From CAVLCC01 sp963661535 (GTDB lineage Bacteria > Actinomycetota > Coriobacteriia > Coriobacteriales > CADBOM01): 64,000 nt of DNA. The position numbers and the translations under genes are program-made. The notes under the pieces are model-generated. The model was not told where the DNA came from. It ran no database searches and saw only the letters and a program-made list of their open reading frames with translations. Positions 43,621 through 52,741 of this stretch are shown piece by piece. Within the stretch, counting starts at the first letter, position 1. Each line of letters opens with the position of its first letter. The stretch lies in assembly GCA_963661535.1 (NCBI GenBank), contig CAVLCC010000003.1, forward strand, positions 1-64,000, in the 5' to 3' direction.

Positions 43621-45000
43621 TTCTCTGCCAAGAATAATTGAGCCTGGTCCTTTGCGCGTAAATATTCCAGAAAACTTTCCACCCATGAGATAAAGCCCAG
43701 TTAGATTGTTATATTTCTTAGGCTCCTCAACATAGTCTTTCTCATCTCCATATAATGCAATCGACGGAGTTTGGTATAGCTCGCAATTTTCTTGCACCAA
43801 AAAATGCTGGTTTTGCTTGCGAGTTTTTGTTAGAAACTCATCAATAAGTTTTTCCCAAAGCTCTCGGCTTCTAAAGCACGAAACATAATCGCGACCAACA
43901 ACTACGCCTCGACTGCAATATCCATCAGTTGGTTTGATAACCCATTTGCCTGGATTGGACTTAACATCATTTAGATCAACTTCGTCTGAATCTAAAAATG
44001 CAGTAAAAGGAATGCATTCAAAAACCAGCTCTTTTTCTTCTTTTGTTAGGAGATCTAGAGTTTCGGGTGCTCGCATAACTCTAAAAACTTGCTTATCATG
44101 AACAATATTTGTGGAAAAGCCACCTATCAAAACCACTTTTTGTTCCAAGATGGCGTTAACGTAGCTTTGAGACTCCTCCCAATGTGCCTGCAAATCTGAA
44201 GCCACGCTCCTGCGCCATATCACATCTATGTTGCAGTTACTCTCACCCCATGCAGCGTTTTTTCCAAATAAATGTTTTCCATCGTATGTGAGCTCGCGAA
44301 CATCAAATACCGAAAAATTGTACCCCCGATTTTGGAAGAGCTGCCCATATATCTTAAATTCCTCAAATGCTGCATTTTCTAAGAAATCAACTATTGCAAT
44401 ATTTGGCTTTTCTACGCTTTCATTATGCCTTGAATATATTTTCAAAAACTCATCGACCCAGCCATCAAACAGTTCTTGGTCAAAGTTTGAGATGTTGTGT
44501 TGCCCGCTAAACTTCTTGTAAGGTTCGCTATGACATATCGCATTTAGGGCTTCGCGGTTTTCGTTCATACCCGAGGTGCCATCGGTGTTAAATTCGCAAA
44601 ACTTTAGGGTGTTGGTTTCTTCGTTATGAAAGCAGTCTAAGCGAGCTATAGGCAAGGATTCTGTGTAGCCAGTGTCTGCACACATAAGTGGCACAAGTCT
44701 CTCATCAAAGTAAAAAAGCTCGCGATAGTTTGGATTGTTTTGATACTCACGAATTATCTTTGACAAAATGCCATATAACATCTCAACTTTAGTCTTTAAA
44801 AATTCGTAAGTTGCTGAGCTATAGAGGCGAGGAATATAGTCTATATATACGGGTTGTCCGTCCCATACAGCACTTGAACCCAATATATAGTACCAGCTTT
44901 CACGTCTGTTTTCTTCGTCATTTTTGTCTTGGTCTATAAATTTTATGTATTCTTGAGTAAGTTCGTTGCTGCTAGCATTCATATTGTCTGTCATTTTCAT
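43582..45000 (-). CDS. ATP-grasp ligase, glutathionylspermidine synthase-like
   Basis: ATP-dependent amide ligase of about 472 residues in the glutathionylspermidine synthase-like ATP-grasp group. Marks are LKFCEFNTDGTSGMNENREAL (substrate loop), IDVIWRRSV, NPGKWVIKPTDGYCSRGVVVGRDY (ATP-grasp Lys and Gly-rich loop), HFLVQENCE and the C-terminal Mg-binding LYLMGGKFSGIFTRKGP. No amidase domain is attached. The exact start is unclear: ATG 45000 has AAGAAG 4 bases upstream, while the frame could extend to 45036. The gene ends inside a 29-bp tandem repeat, so its last ten residues (ITAASLVVTE) are repeat-encoded. It follows a gamma-glutamyl hydrolase-like gene, suggesting amide bond making and breaking in one pathway. 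Confidence 0.8.
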   Translation of the reverse strand: MKMTDNMNASSNELTQEYIKFIDQDKNDEENRRESWYYILGSSAVWDGQPVYIDYIPRLYSSATYEFLKTKVEMLYGILSKIIREYQNNPNYRELFYFDERLVPLMCADTGYTESLPIARLDCFHNEETNTLKFCEFNTDGTSGMNENREALNAICHSEPYKKFSGQHNISNFDQELFDGWVDEFLKIYSRHNESVEKPNIAIVDFLENAAFEEFKIYGQLFQNRGYNFSVFDVRELTYDGKHLFGKNAAWGESNCNIDVIWRRSVASDLQAHWEESQSYVNAILEQKVVLIGGFSTNIVHDKQVFRVMRAPETLDLLTKEEKELVFECIPFTAFLDSDEVDLNDVKSNPGKWVIKPTDGYCSRGVVVGRDYVSCFRSRELWEKLIDEFLTKTRKQNQHFLVQENCELYQTPSIALYGDEKDYVEEPKKYNNLTGLYLMGGKFSGIFTRKGPGSIILGREGGITAASLVVTE

Positions 45001-45079
45001 CACACTTCTTGGTTTTGTTGGCTGAAAAATACACATATAGTTTTAAGTTATCGCACATGCTATCTACACACACTATGTT

Positions 45080-45868
45080 CTACGCGCTTCCTCGCATTTT
45101 TTGCACTTTTTTGCAAGCATTTATAAATGCTTGTCCTAGCTTAGCACTAAAAGGAGCATCTGGAACAAATTCGGGGTGCCACTGAACTCCAACAAAAAAA
45201 TCACACTCGGGATAATACAGACCCTCTATCAAACCATCCTCTGAGATAGCGCAAGCCTCCAAACTAGGTGCCAACCTGTCTATCGTTTGATGATGAATGC
45301 TGTTAACCCCTAGGCTTGTGGTTCCAAATATATTGTAAAGCTTTTTGTTTTGAATTAGCTCCACATTGTGAACTGCATGCATAGCTTTGTCGAGGTACCA
45401 GTGTTCTAAATGCTCATTAGGCATGTTGGGTATATATTGATGAAGTGTTCCGCCTAGAACAACATTTGCAATTTGAAACCCCCTGCATATTCCTAAGAAC
45501 GGGAAATTTTGTTCGATGCAAAAGTACACAAGTTTTAGTTCAAATTGGTCGCGTTCAGGGTGAGGTTTGTCGGAATGAGATGACAAGGGTTGTCCATATA
45601 GAGCAGGGTCTATATCATCTCCACCTGGAATTAAGACTCCATCACACAAAGATAAAACATGGGCAGTATCCTCAAAATTTTCTGAGTTTACGAGTAGAAT
45701 CGCGCACCCTCCATGTTGTTCAACAAATTCAACGTAGTTTTTTCTTATCGAATAAGCTTTATCATCTTCTTGTTGAAAAGCGATTGCAATAACTGGTTTA
45801 TGTTGAACTTCGCAGAGCATTTGCAGGTTATTTTTCTCTTGGTTTATGTTGGAGTTTTTAGCGTGCAC
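45080..45868 (-). CDS. Class I glutamine amidotransferase-like gamma-glutamyl hydrolase
   Basis: Peptidase C26-type enzyme of up to 262 residues, like PuuD, which cleaves gamma-glutamyl amides such as gamma-glutamyl-GABA. It shows IPGGDDIDPALYG, the nucleophile elbow FLGICRGFQIANVVLGGTLHQ (Cys), the substrate region VNSIHHQTIDRLAPSL and the catalytic His-Glu in GVQWHPEF. The first codon of the longest frame is GTG at 45868 with a weak binding site; ATG at 45820 (MLCEVQHKPVIAIA) is an alternative start at the family's usual position. It lies between the acetyltransferase and ATP-grasp genes on the same strand. Confidence 0.85.
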   Translation of the reverse strand: MHAKNSNINQEKNNLQMLCEVQHKPVIAIAFQQEDDKAYSIRKNYVEFVEQHGGCAILLVNSENFEDTAHVLSLCDGVLIPGGDDIDPALYGQPLSSHSDKPHPERDQFELKLVYFCIEQNFPFLGICRGFQIANVVLGGTLHQYIPNMPNEHLEHWYLDKAMHAVHNVELIQNKKLYNIFGTTSLGVNSIHHQTIDRLAPSLEACAISEDGLIEGLYYPECDFFVGVQWHPEFVPDAPFSAKLGQAFINACKKVQKMRGSA

Positions 45869-45923
45869 CTCAGTGCACTTCAGTGCATGTTAAACGTTTG
45901 CTTATATTTTTGTTTATGCCTCT

Positions 45924-46490
45924 TTAAGCTTCTTTAACCATAATATGATCGGTCATAACAAAACCCTCGCCAATTGGGTTATCCACATCTTCGATTGTAT
46001 AAAATCCACGACCCAAATAAGCTCGAACTCCCATCTCATTATCTCTATTTACTGTGAGATACATTGCAGGCAAACCTTCGTCAACAATTAGTTTTGAATA
46101 GAAGTCTAAAACCTGGCTTGAATAATGTTTACCGCGCTCAGAAGCATAAAGATAGATTTTGCTTATAAAAAACCTCGTGGGGAACTTGGCATCTATAGCT
46201 GGACTATGACTAATGTGCTCATCATGGTCGGCATCGCCTGTAATCTCTTCTGTGGCCCCTCCGGTATATCCAACTGCACGTCCTGTCTCATCGCGCAAAA
46301 TCCAATATCTATATTTGTTATTTTGGATGTCGTTTGTTAGAGCTTTCTCACTCTGAAACATTTCTACCATATAATTTGTTTGATCTTGTCCAATTATTGC
46401 TGGCCAATATTCGTTCCATATCTCGCTTGCCATTTTGCTAAGTTCTACAATTTGATTGTGAGTAATTACAGGTTGAAAGCTCAAAGTCAT
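45924..46490 (-). CDS. GNAT-family acetyltransferase
   Basis: N-acetyltransferase of 188 residues. The GNAT core is visible: SKIYLYASERGKHYSSQVLDFYSKLI covers the acetyl-CoA loop (R/Q-x-x-G-x-G/A variant RGKHYSS), MYLTVNRDNEMGVRAYLGRGFYTIEDVDNPIG the conserved N-x-x-A-x-x-x-Y-x-x-x-G-F segment. AAAGGA precedes the ATG. It begins the three-gene leftward unit with the gamma-glutamyl hydrolase and the ATP-grasp ligase. The substrate may be an amine or amino acid shared with those enzymes; that is inference from context. Confidence 0.82.
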   Translation of the reverse strand: MTLSFQPVITHNQIVELSKMASEIWNEYWPAIIGQDQTNYMVEMFQSEKALTNDIQNNKYRYWILRDETGRAVGYTGGATEEITGDADHDEHISHSPAIDAKFPTRFFISKIYLYASERGKHYSSQVLDFYSKLIVDEGLPAMYLTVNRDNEMGVRAYLGRGFYTIEDVDNPIGEGFVMTDHIMVKEA

Positions 46491-46861
46491 AGGTTTTCCT
46501 TTACAAGTTTGTGTATTTATTATGTAACAAGTTCAAAAGCGTATTTTTGAATCGCTTTTTTCATATAAAAGTTTAGCATTTATTTGCGGTATACGGAGTA
46601 TATAGATATGATAGTTAGTTTATCGTGCTGATAGAATATAAACTCCGAGGTAGATGAGATAGAGGTTTTAACAGTTATAACGCAGAGGTTTTAGCGCGTT
46701 TTAAAGGCTTTTGAACAGGGTCATAGACTGGCTTGAACGATAGCGGATAATAGCGAGCAGTAGCAAATACTACCTATATGTTTGAATACATGCTAGAGAC
46801 TTGAGGCTTGAGACTAACTGTTTTAACCCCCTCAAATCATAAATACACAGAAAGGCAAACA
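46491..46861. other. Divergent intergenic region, GNAT/P-type ATPase
   Basis: The 370-bp region carries a + strand promoter (listed separately). Short direct repeats of AGAGGTTTTA lie near 46659 and 46684. I see no gene and no terminator. Confidence 0.4.
46584..46612 (+). promoter_or_regulatory. Possible P-type ATPase promoter
   Basis: TTGCGG (46584-46589), a 17-base spacer and TATGAT (46607-46612) form a plausible promoter. It implies a leader of roughly 240 bases before the start codon at 46862. Confidence 0.45.
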
Positions 46862-49447
46862 ATGCCAGAAAATAAAATTTTGGGACTAAGTGCACAAGAA
46901 GTTGAAAAGCGCATACAAGCAGGCGATATAAATGTAGACGCAGGAGTTAAAACTCGCTCTGTTAAACAAATTGTTAGAGAAAATATTTGCACGCTCTTTA
47001 ATTTAATTAACGTGATTTTGGCATGCCTTGTTCTAACTACTGGTTCATTTAAAAACATGCTCTTTATGATTGTAATTGTATGCAACACGATAATTGGAAT
47101 TGTCCAAGAAGTGCGCTCAAAGCGCATAACAGATCGCCTGTCTATAATAGCTGGAAATAAGGTAGCTGTTATTCGCGATGGTATGCAAGAAGACCTGCCG
47201 CTAGATCAGCTAGTTCGAGATGATGTGATTGTGCTTAAACGCGGAAATCAAGTACCCGCAGACTGCGTTGTTCTTTCAGGCGAGTGTTATGTAAACGAAA
47301 GCCTCCTTACCGGTGAGAGCAACCTTATAAAAAAGCAAACAGACAGCATGCTTATGAGCGGCTCTTTTATAAACTCAGGAACCGTATATGCACGCGTCGA
47401 ACACGTTGGAGCCGAGAACTATGCAGCTAAAATTTCGTCTGAAGCAAAAGAGCACAAAGCAATTAACTCGCAAATTATGAACAGCTTAAATGGCATTATT
47501 AAATTTGTTAGCTGCATTATGCTTCCGCTAGGAGCGCTTCTTTTTGCAAGCGAATATTTTATGCTTGGCGTGGAGAAAAACAGCGCCATTTTATCTACCA
47601 CCTCTGCACTAGTGGGAATGATTCCTGAGGGACTTATTTTGCTAACGTCAACAGTTTTGGCAGTTGCTGTTGTGCGTCTTGCAAGCAGCAAAGTGCTTGT
47701 TCAGCAACTCTACTGCATCGAAACCCTAGCACGTGTAGACACGCTTTGTTTGGATAAAACAGGGACAATTACCACAGGCAATATGGAGGTTGCGTGGGTT
47801 AAGTCGTTTGTGGATGGAGGGGCTCTGGACGTGTCTTTGGATGCTTCCTTGGACGCATCACATGACGCATCCTTGGAGACGGTGCCCAACGTGTCCAACG
47901 CGCCTGATGCGCCTGACGCAGAAGTTCATCTAGCACTTGCTTCTATAGCTGCATCTGACGATGACCCTAACGAAACCTCAAAGGCTATCTCTGAATATTA
48001 TGAGGAGGGCTTGCCAATCCACCCGCTAAAGTGTGTTCGCAAAATTGCATTTAGTAGTGAGAAAAAGTGGTCGGGTGCTGTTTTTGAATATGGGGGTGAG
48101 CTGCTTGGACATAAGAAGCGTGGCAATAGTGGTAGCAACAACGATAACAATAGCGATAAGCACGAGATTTGCGCATCTGTACAAGATAACACAGAAGCTA
48201 CCTCCTCGCCAAGCACTCCATCAACAAATACATACGCATATGTGATGGGAGCCGCACAATTCATAATGGGAGATGTGTTTGGAAGTTCGAGTAAGCTTAA
48301 ACAAACTGCGGACGAACTAGCAGCCGATGCTCGAGTGCTCATGGTAGCACGCGTAGATGGCTTTGATAAGGATGGAAATATCATAGGCGTGCCAACCCCC
48401 ATTGGGTTTGTTGGTATTCAAGATCAAATTAGACAAACCGCCCATAAAACTATCGAATATTTTAAAGAACAGGGCGTGAGGGTAATTGTTATTTCTGGAG
48501 ACGATTCAAAAACAGTTAGTGGAATAGCTGCAAAAGTTGGGGTTGAAAATTCTCACAAATATATAGATGCTACAACCCTCAACACTCAAGACGACATAGA
48601 AAAAGCTATCGGAACATATAGTGTTTTTGGACGCGTTAAGCCAGAGCAAAAGAAAGCCTTTGTGTTGGCACTACAAAAAGAGGGGCACACCGTGGCTATG
48701 ACAGGTGACGGAGTCAACGACACCCTTGCACTAAAAGCCGCAGATTGCAGCGTTGCTATGGCTTCGGGCTCAGACGCTGCTAGAAATGTGGCACAGCTCG
48801 TTCTCGTTAACAACGACTTTGCAAGCATGCCAAAGGTAGTGGCAGAGGGGCGTCGTTCAATTAACAACTTGCAGCGCTCAGCCTCCCTTTTCTTGGTTAA
48901 AACTTTGCTCTCAATTACTTGCGCACTGCTCTTTGTGTTGCTTCCTTGGCAGTATCCATTCCAACCAATTCAAATGACACTCATAAGTGCATTTACAATT
49001 GGGATTCCATCATTTGTGTTGGCACTAGAGCCAAACCACGATCGCATTAAAGGCAAGTTTTTAGAAAATGTAATCGTGCGGAGTATTCCTGGAGCAATCT
49101 GTGCTGTAGCTGCGATTATCGTGGCAAATGCGCTTGGATATTCGCTAGGATTTAGCAGCGAACAGGTGTCTACATTATGCGTGTTTTTAACATCTTGGCT
49201 AGGCATAAATCTAGTGGTAAGACTCTCCATTCCCTACACCCCAATTAGAGCCGCACTTCTTGTTGTGATTATATGTGGACTTATTGGCGGATATATTTTG
49301 ATGCCAAACTTGTTTGCGCTCACCCCGTATACACAAAATATGTGGATAGTTGTTATATCCATAGGAGTTGTATGCGCTATTTTGTTTCATTTGCTTTATT
49401 GGAAACTTGATGCTTGGCATAGTGCAAAGCAGGCAAAGCTTGTTTAG
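46862..49447 (+). CDS. P-type cation ATPase (CtpE-like)
   Basis: Ion-pumping ATPase of 861 residues. The actuator-domain loop is ECYVNESLLTGES, the helix-4 ion site is VGMIPEGLILLTS (PEGL), and the phosphorylation site is LCLDKTGTITTGN. The hinge motif MTGDGVNDTLALKAADCSVAMASGSDAARNVAQ follows, then about six C-terminal helices. PEGL points to Ca2+ or other hard-cation pumps of the CtpE type rather than heavy-metal ATPases, with no N-terminal metal-binding domain. The nucleotide-binding domain has an Asp/Ala/Ser repeat insert (DASLDASHDASLE) and an Asn/Ser/Asp insert (SGSNNDNNSDKHE). Start 46862 has AAAGGC upstream; the earlier ATG at 46808 does not. Confidence 0.9.
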   Translation: MPENKILGLSAQEVEKRIQAGDINVDAGVKTRSVKQIVRENICTLFNLINVILACLVLTTGSFKNMLFMIVIVCNTIIGIVQEVRSKRITDRLSIIAGNKVAVIRDGMQEDLPLDQLVRDDVIVLKRGNQVPADCVVLSGECYVNESLLTGESNLIKKQTDSMLMSGSFINSGTVYARVEHVGAENYAAKISSEAKEHKAINSQIMNSLNGIIKFVSCIMLPLGALLFASEYFMLGVEKNSAILSTTSALVGMIPEGLILLTSTVLAVAVVRLASSKVLVQQLYCIETLARVDTLCLDKTGTITTGNMEVAWVKSFVDGGALDVSLDASLDASHDASLETVPNVSNAPDAPDAEVHLALASIAASDDDPNETSKAISEYYEEGLPIHPLKCVRKIAFSSEKKWSGAVFEYGGELLGHKKRGNSGSNNDNNSDKHEICASVQDNTEATSSPSTPSTNTYAYVMGAAQFIMGDVFGSSSKLKQTADELAADARVLMVARVDGFDKDGNIIGVPTPIGFVGIQDQIRQTAHKTIEYFKEQGVRVIVISGDDSKTVSGIAAKVGVENSHKYIDATTLNTQDDIEKAIGTYSVFGRVKPEQKKAFVLALQKEGHTVAMTGDGVNDTLALKAADCSVAMASGSDAARNVAQLVLVNNDFASMPKVVAEGRRSINNLQRSASLFLVKTLLSITCALLFVLLPWQYPFQPIQMTLISAFTIGIPSFVLALEPNHDRIKGKFLENVIVRSIPGAICAVAAIIVANALGYSLGFSSEQVSTLCVFLTSWLGINLVVRLSIPYTPIRAALLVVIICGLIGGYILMPNLFALTPYTQNMWIVVISIGVVCAILFHLLYWKLDAWHSAKQAKLV

Positions 49448-49576
49448 GGGGTTTTGATTGTTTTTGGATTTCGCCGCTATGACACTTGAGAATTTATTTT
49501 TGGTGATGAATAATTTTGAACAACGTAAAACAACATTGACTAGCAACAATACGCTTTGTTGTATGCCTTTCAACCT

Positions 49577-50584
49577 TTAGTTGCTTGACTTGCACTCGCA
49601 AGCAATTTTGTAAGCTTCTTCTCTAGAGATAGCAAATTCTTTTTGTATACGTTTGGCAATTTTGGAGCTGCTGATGTTTTCGGCCTCAATGAGGCAAGAT
49701 GCATATTGACGTATTTGTTCGTCCAGATTGGTTTCATCAAGATTTGCCGATGGGTCGACCAGCTCCCCATCGTGCGCCACATCGGAACATACGGCGAAGG
49801 CACCTCCCGAACAGCGACCTTTGGGCTGCTCTATAACCAGAACAATTTCTCCCTTAAGCTCGCTTAGGCGACTCTCCAAATCGCAAGCAAGCTCACCTGG
49901 CAAGCCCACCAAATATTCTTCGTGAATTTTAGTTAGCTCTCTTGCCATGCAAACACAACGATTAGGAAACACCTCAGCAATTGCACGCAGGGCAGAAATT
50001 GTGCGGTGGTTTGACTCATAGAACACAAGCAAGCTATCCAAGTTAGCCAAGCTTTGCAAAAGCCTTTTGCGCTCGCCTGCTTTGCGTGGGAAAAATCCAC
50101 CAAAGTAGAAACTTGTGCAAACAAAGCCACACCCTGCTACAGCAGTGGCTACAGCACTTGCGCCTGGCATAACTGTCACAGGCAGTCCGGCTTTCCTAAC
50201 TGCGCTAACCACACGCTGACCAGGATCAGAAATGCACGGCATTCCCGCATCAGAAACAAAGGCAACTTGCAAACCCGAAGCAACATCATCGACAATCTTA
50301 GGAATCATACGCTGCGTTGTATTTTCGTCACACCTTTGAACGTTGGCACTAATACCCAGCATCTCTAGGAGTTTGCGAGTAACTCTGGTGTCCTCGGCAT
50401 AAATTATATCCGCGCTCTCAAGCGTGTCTACAACCCTGTGCGTTATGTCTAATCTATTGCCGATAGGGGTGGCGCAAATTGCCAGCACGCCCTTGCTCTT
50501 TCCTTTGCCCTTGCTGGGATTGGCACACGACCCATCAGACTTATTGGGGCTTGTATGAATGTTTTGATTGTTATCGGTCGTCAT
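49577..50584 (-). CDS. rsmI: 16S rRNA 2'-O-ribose C1402 methyltransferase
   Basis: SAM-dependent tetrapyrrole-methylase-fold enzyme that methylates the 2'-OH of C1402 in 16S rRNA. Of 335 residues, the first 30 are a Lys/Asn/Ser-rich extension. The core begins GVLAICATPIGNRLDITHRVVDTL, then IYAEDTRVTRKLL, VAFVSDAGMPCISDPGQRVV (SAM loop) and FYFGGFFPRKAGERKRLLQ. The C-terminal part has the short helical domain near SSSKIAKRIQKEFAISREEAYKIA. It is the last gene of the ftsH-folE-folPK-rsmI run and converges with the P-type ATPase gene. Confidence 0.94.
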   Translation of the reverse strand: MTTDNNQNIHTSPNKSDGSCANPSKGKGKSKGVLAICATPIGNRLDITHRVVDTLESADIIYAEDTRVTRKLLEMLGISANVQRCDENTTQRMIPKIVDDVASGLQVAFVSDAGMPCISDPGQRVVSAVRKAGLPVTVMPGASAVATAVAGCGFVCTSFYFGGFFPRKAGERKRLLQSLANLDSLLVFYESNHRTISALRAIAEVFPNRCVCMARELTKIHEEYLVGLPGELACDLESRLSELKGEIVLVIEQPKGRCSGGAFAVCSDVAHDGELVDPSANLDETNLDEQIRQYASCLIEAENISSSKIAKRIQKEFAISREEAYKIACECKSSN

Positions 50585-50635
50585 TATCGCTCAGCTCTTT
50601 GAAACTACAGCTCTTTATAATCACTCAAAGCCAAA

Positions 50636-52144
50636 CTAAATAACTTCGTCTGCGTCAACGAGTCTCTCCAAAATTGTGCCATATTGCACGCTGTCACTAG
50701 TTACGCGCTTGCCATCTGCAAGTCTAAAGCCGCCTAGACCATCCGACCCAGCAGATTCACAAGCATTATTGCCGAGCTCCAGATACACGTCATCTGCAAC
50801 GTAGTCTCCAAGCAAGTTTCGCATTTGTTCCTCTAACTCAATAATTGGAGTAACTGCAAAATCGCGCTCCAAAATTCTAGGGTGTGGAAGAATAAGGTGA
50901 GGATCTGTGCTTACAACCCCCTCGTAATCTAGAATATCTAGGTCGAGCGTGCGAGGTCCATTTTCGATTGTACGAACGCGTCCAAACTGATTTTCTATAT
51001 CAAAGAGTTTTTGCAGCAAAACATTTGGAGAAAGCGTGGTTTGAACCCAAACAACCGAATTTGCAAACTGATCTTGCTCAGTATAATATGCTGGCTCTGT
51101 TTTATATATCGAGCTAGATGAAATAACCGTGGTATCTGGAATTTGATCGAGTGCCCTTGTGGCAGCTATTATGCTGTCAACAGGTTCTCCCATATTAGCA
51201 CCTAGCGCAACAAACACTCGTTTGCCATCTAACATGGTCGAAAATCCAGATGCAGGCTCTGTGGGTTCACTTTGCGAATGGGCGGCATATGCCGTATTTG
51301 ACGCAACTTTTAGAGCCTCAACAGTTTGAGCAACGTCGTGAACCCTAAAAATTCTAGCCCCTCCACAATATGCCAAAACAGCAGCTGCTGCAGAAGACTC
51401 AACTCGCTTTGAAGCAACGTCTTGTCCTGTTACCTTGCCAAGAGTGCTCTTGCGTGAAAATGCAGCAATAACCGGATACCCACAAGACGCAAGCTCATCC
51501 ATGCCCTCAAGCAGTTGCAAATTATGTCTAGCATTTTTGCCAAAGCCAGGACCTGGGTCTATGCAAATTCTGCTGCGCTCAACACCTGCAGACTCAAGCA
51601 TTGCTCCAACGCCGCACAAGTAGTTTTTTATCTCAAAAGTGGCATTACTATACCTTGGATCATCTTGCATATTTTTGGGAGTTCCCGCCATATGCATAGC
51701 AATTATGCCTGCGTTGCAACTCGCGGCAACTTGCACCATCTCAGGATTTGAAAATCCAGAAATATCGTTGATGATAGATGCGCCTGCCTCGATGCAACGT
51801 TTTGCCACTTCTGGATGATATGTATCGATAGAAACAATAACCCCTAGCGTTGCCAGTGTCTCAACAACGGGCAAAACACGCGAGAGCTCCTCGTCAATGC
51901 TAACGGCGGCTGCTCCTGGACGTGTGGACTCTCCCCCCACATCTATAATGTCAGCACCTGCTTCAAGCATTTCTTGAGCAAAACTGATGGCCTCTTCTGC
52001 ACCATTATGCACACCGCCATCAGAAAAAGAGTCTGGAGTAACGTTGAGTATTCCCATAATGTAGGGTCTACAAAGAACAAGCCGCCTACTCCCAACTTTC
52101 CAAATAGGAGCCGACGGCAATTCAAATAAACTATGTTTGCACAT
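50636..52144 (-). CDS. folP-folK: Dihydropteroate synthase-HPPK fusion
   Basis: Bifunctional folate enzyme of 502 residues. Residues about 25-280 form dihydropteroate synthase: MGILNVTPDSFSDGG, IIDVGGESTRPGA, SIDTYHPEVA, INDISGF and FSRKSTLGKVTG. Residues about 305-450 form 6-hydroxymethyl-7,8-dihydropterin pyrophosphokinase: VFVALGANMGEPVDSI, FANSVVWVQTTL and GPRTLDLDILDYEG. The last 50 residues are an extra tail. The fusion joins the consecutive pterin steps in the order FolP-FolK; dihydroneopterin aldolase (FolB) is not encoded here. It starts 2 bases after the folE stop. Confidence 0.95.
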   Translation of the reverse strand: MCKHSLFELPSAPIWKVGSRRLVLCRPYIMGILNVTPDSFSDGGVHNGAEEAISFAQEMLEAGADIIDVGGESTRPGAAAVSIDEELSRVLPVVETLATLGVIVSIDTYHPEVAKRCIEAGASIINDISGFSNPEMVQVAASCNAGIIAMHMAGTPKNMQDDPRYSNATFEIKNYLCGVGAMLESAGVERSRICIDPGPGFGKNARHNLQLLEGMDELASCGYPVIAAFSRKSTLGKVTGQDVASKRVESSAAAAVLAYCGGARIFRVHDVAQTVEALKVASNTAYAAHSQSEPTEPASGFSTMLDGKRVFVALGANMGEPVDSIIAATRALDQIPDTTVISSSSIYKTEPAYYTEQDQFANSVVWVQTTLSPNVLLQKLFDIENQFGRVRTIENGPRTLDLDILDYEGVVSTDPHLILPHPRILERDFAVTPIIELEEQMRNLLGDYVADDVYLELGNNACESAGSDGLGGFRLADGKRVTSDSVQYGTILERLVDADEVI

Positions 52145-52146
52145 TT

Positions 52147-52722
52147 TTAGACCAGCCTCTGACCATAAATGTGTTGCATTGCTTCTGCACGTGTTGTTGA
52201 ATTTGAAGCAAAATTCCCACGCACCGCACTTGTGGTTGTGGTTGTGCCTGGCTTTTTAACACCACGCATCGACATGCACATGTGCTCGCACTCAATAATC
52301 ACCATTACTCCTGATGCGTCTAGCTCGTTCATGAGAGTATCTGCAATTTGTGAGGTAAGTCTCTCTTGAACCTGTGGTCTTTTTGCGTAACAGTCAACCA
52401 AGCGAGCAATCTTAGAAAGACCGCAAACTTTTCCGCTATTTCCTGGAACATATGCAACAAATGCTTTTCCAAAAAATGGAACCAAGTGGTGCTCACAAAC
52501 AGAATAAAGCGGAATATCTTTTACCAAAACCATCTCTTGGTGGTTCTCGCTAAACATAGTTTCAAAATATTGAGATGGATCCTCGTTCATACCCGCAAAA
52601 ATCTCGTCATACATACGAGCAACTCGTGCGGGTGTTTTTAGAAGTCCTTCTCTGTCTGGATCCTCGCCAATTCCCTCGAGAATCATCCTAACTGCTTTTT
52701 CGATCTTTTCGTGGTCAACCAT
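52147..52722 (-). CDS. folE: GTP cyclohydrolase I
   Basis: First enzyme of folate synthesis, converting GTP to dihydroneopterin triphosphate; 191 residues, normal length. Conserved parts are REGLLKTPARVARMYDEIF, LVKDIPLYSVCEHHLVPFFGKAFVAYVPG (zinc ligands Cys and His), LSKIARLVDCYAKRPQVQERLTSQIA and IECEHMCMSMRGVKKPGTTTTTSA, with the second zinc Cys. It sits 19 bases after ftsH and immediately ahead of the folP-folK fusion. Confidence 0.97.
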   Translation of the reverse strand: MVDHEKIEKAVRMILEGIGEDPDREGLLKTPARVARMYDEIFAGMNEDPSQYFETMFSENHQEMVLVKDIPLYSVCEHHLVPFFGKAFVAYVPGNSGKVCGLSKIARLVDCYAKRPQVQERLTSQIADTLMNELDASGVMVIIECEHMCMSMRGVKKPGTTTTTSAVRGNFASNSTTRAEAMQHIYGQRLV

Positions 52723-52741
52723 TGGTTAGCCCCTCTTCTAC

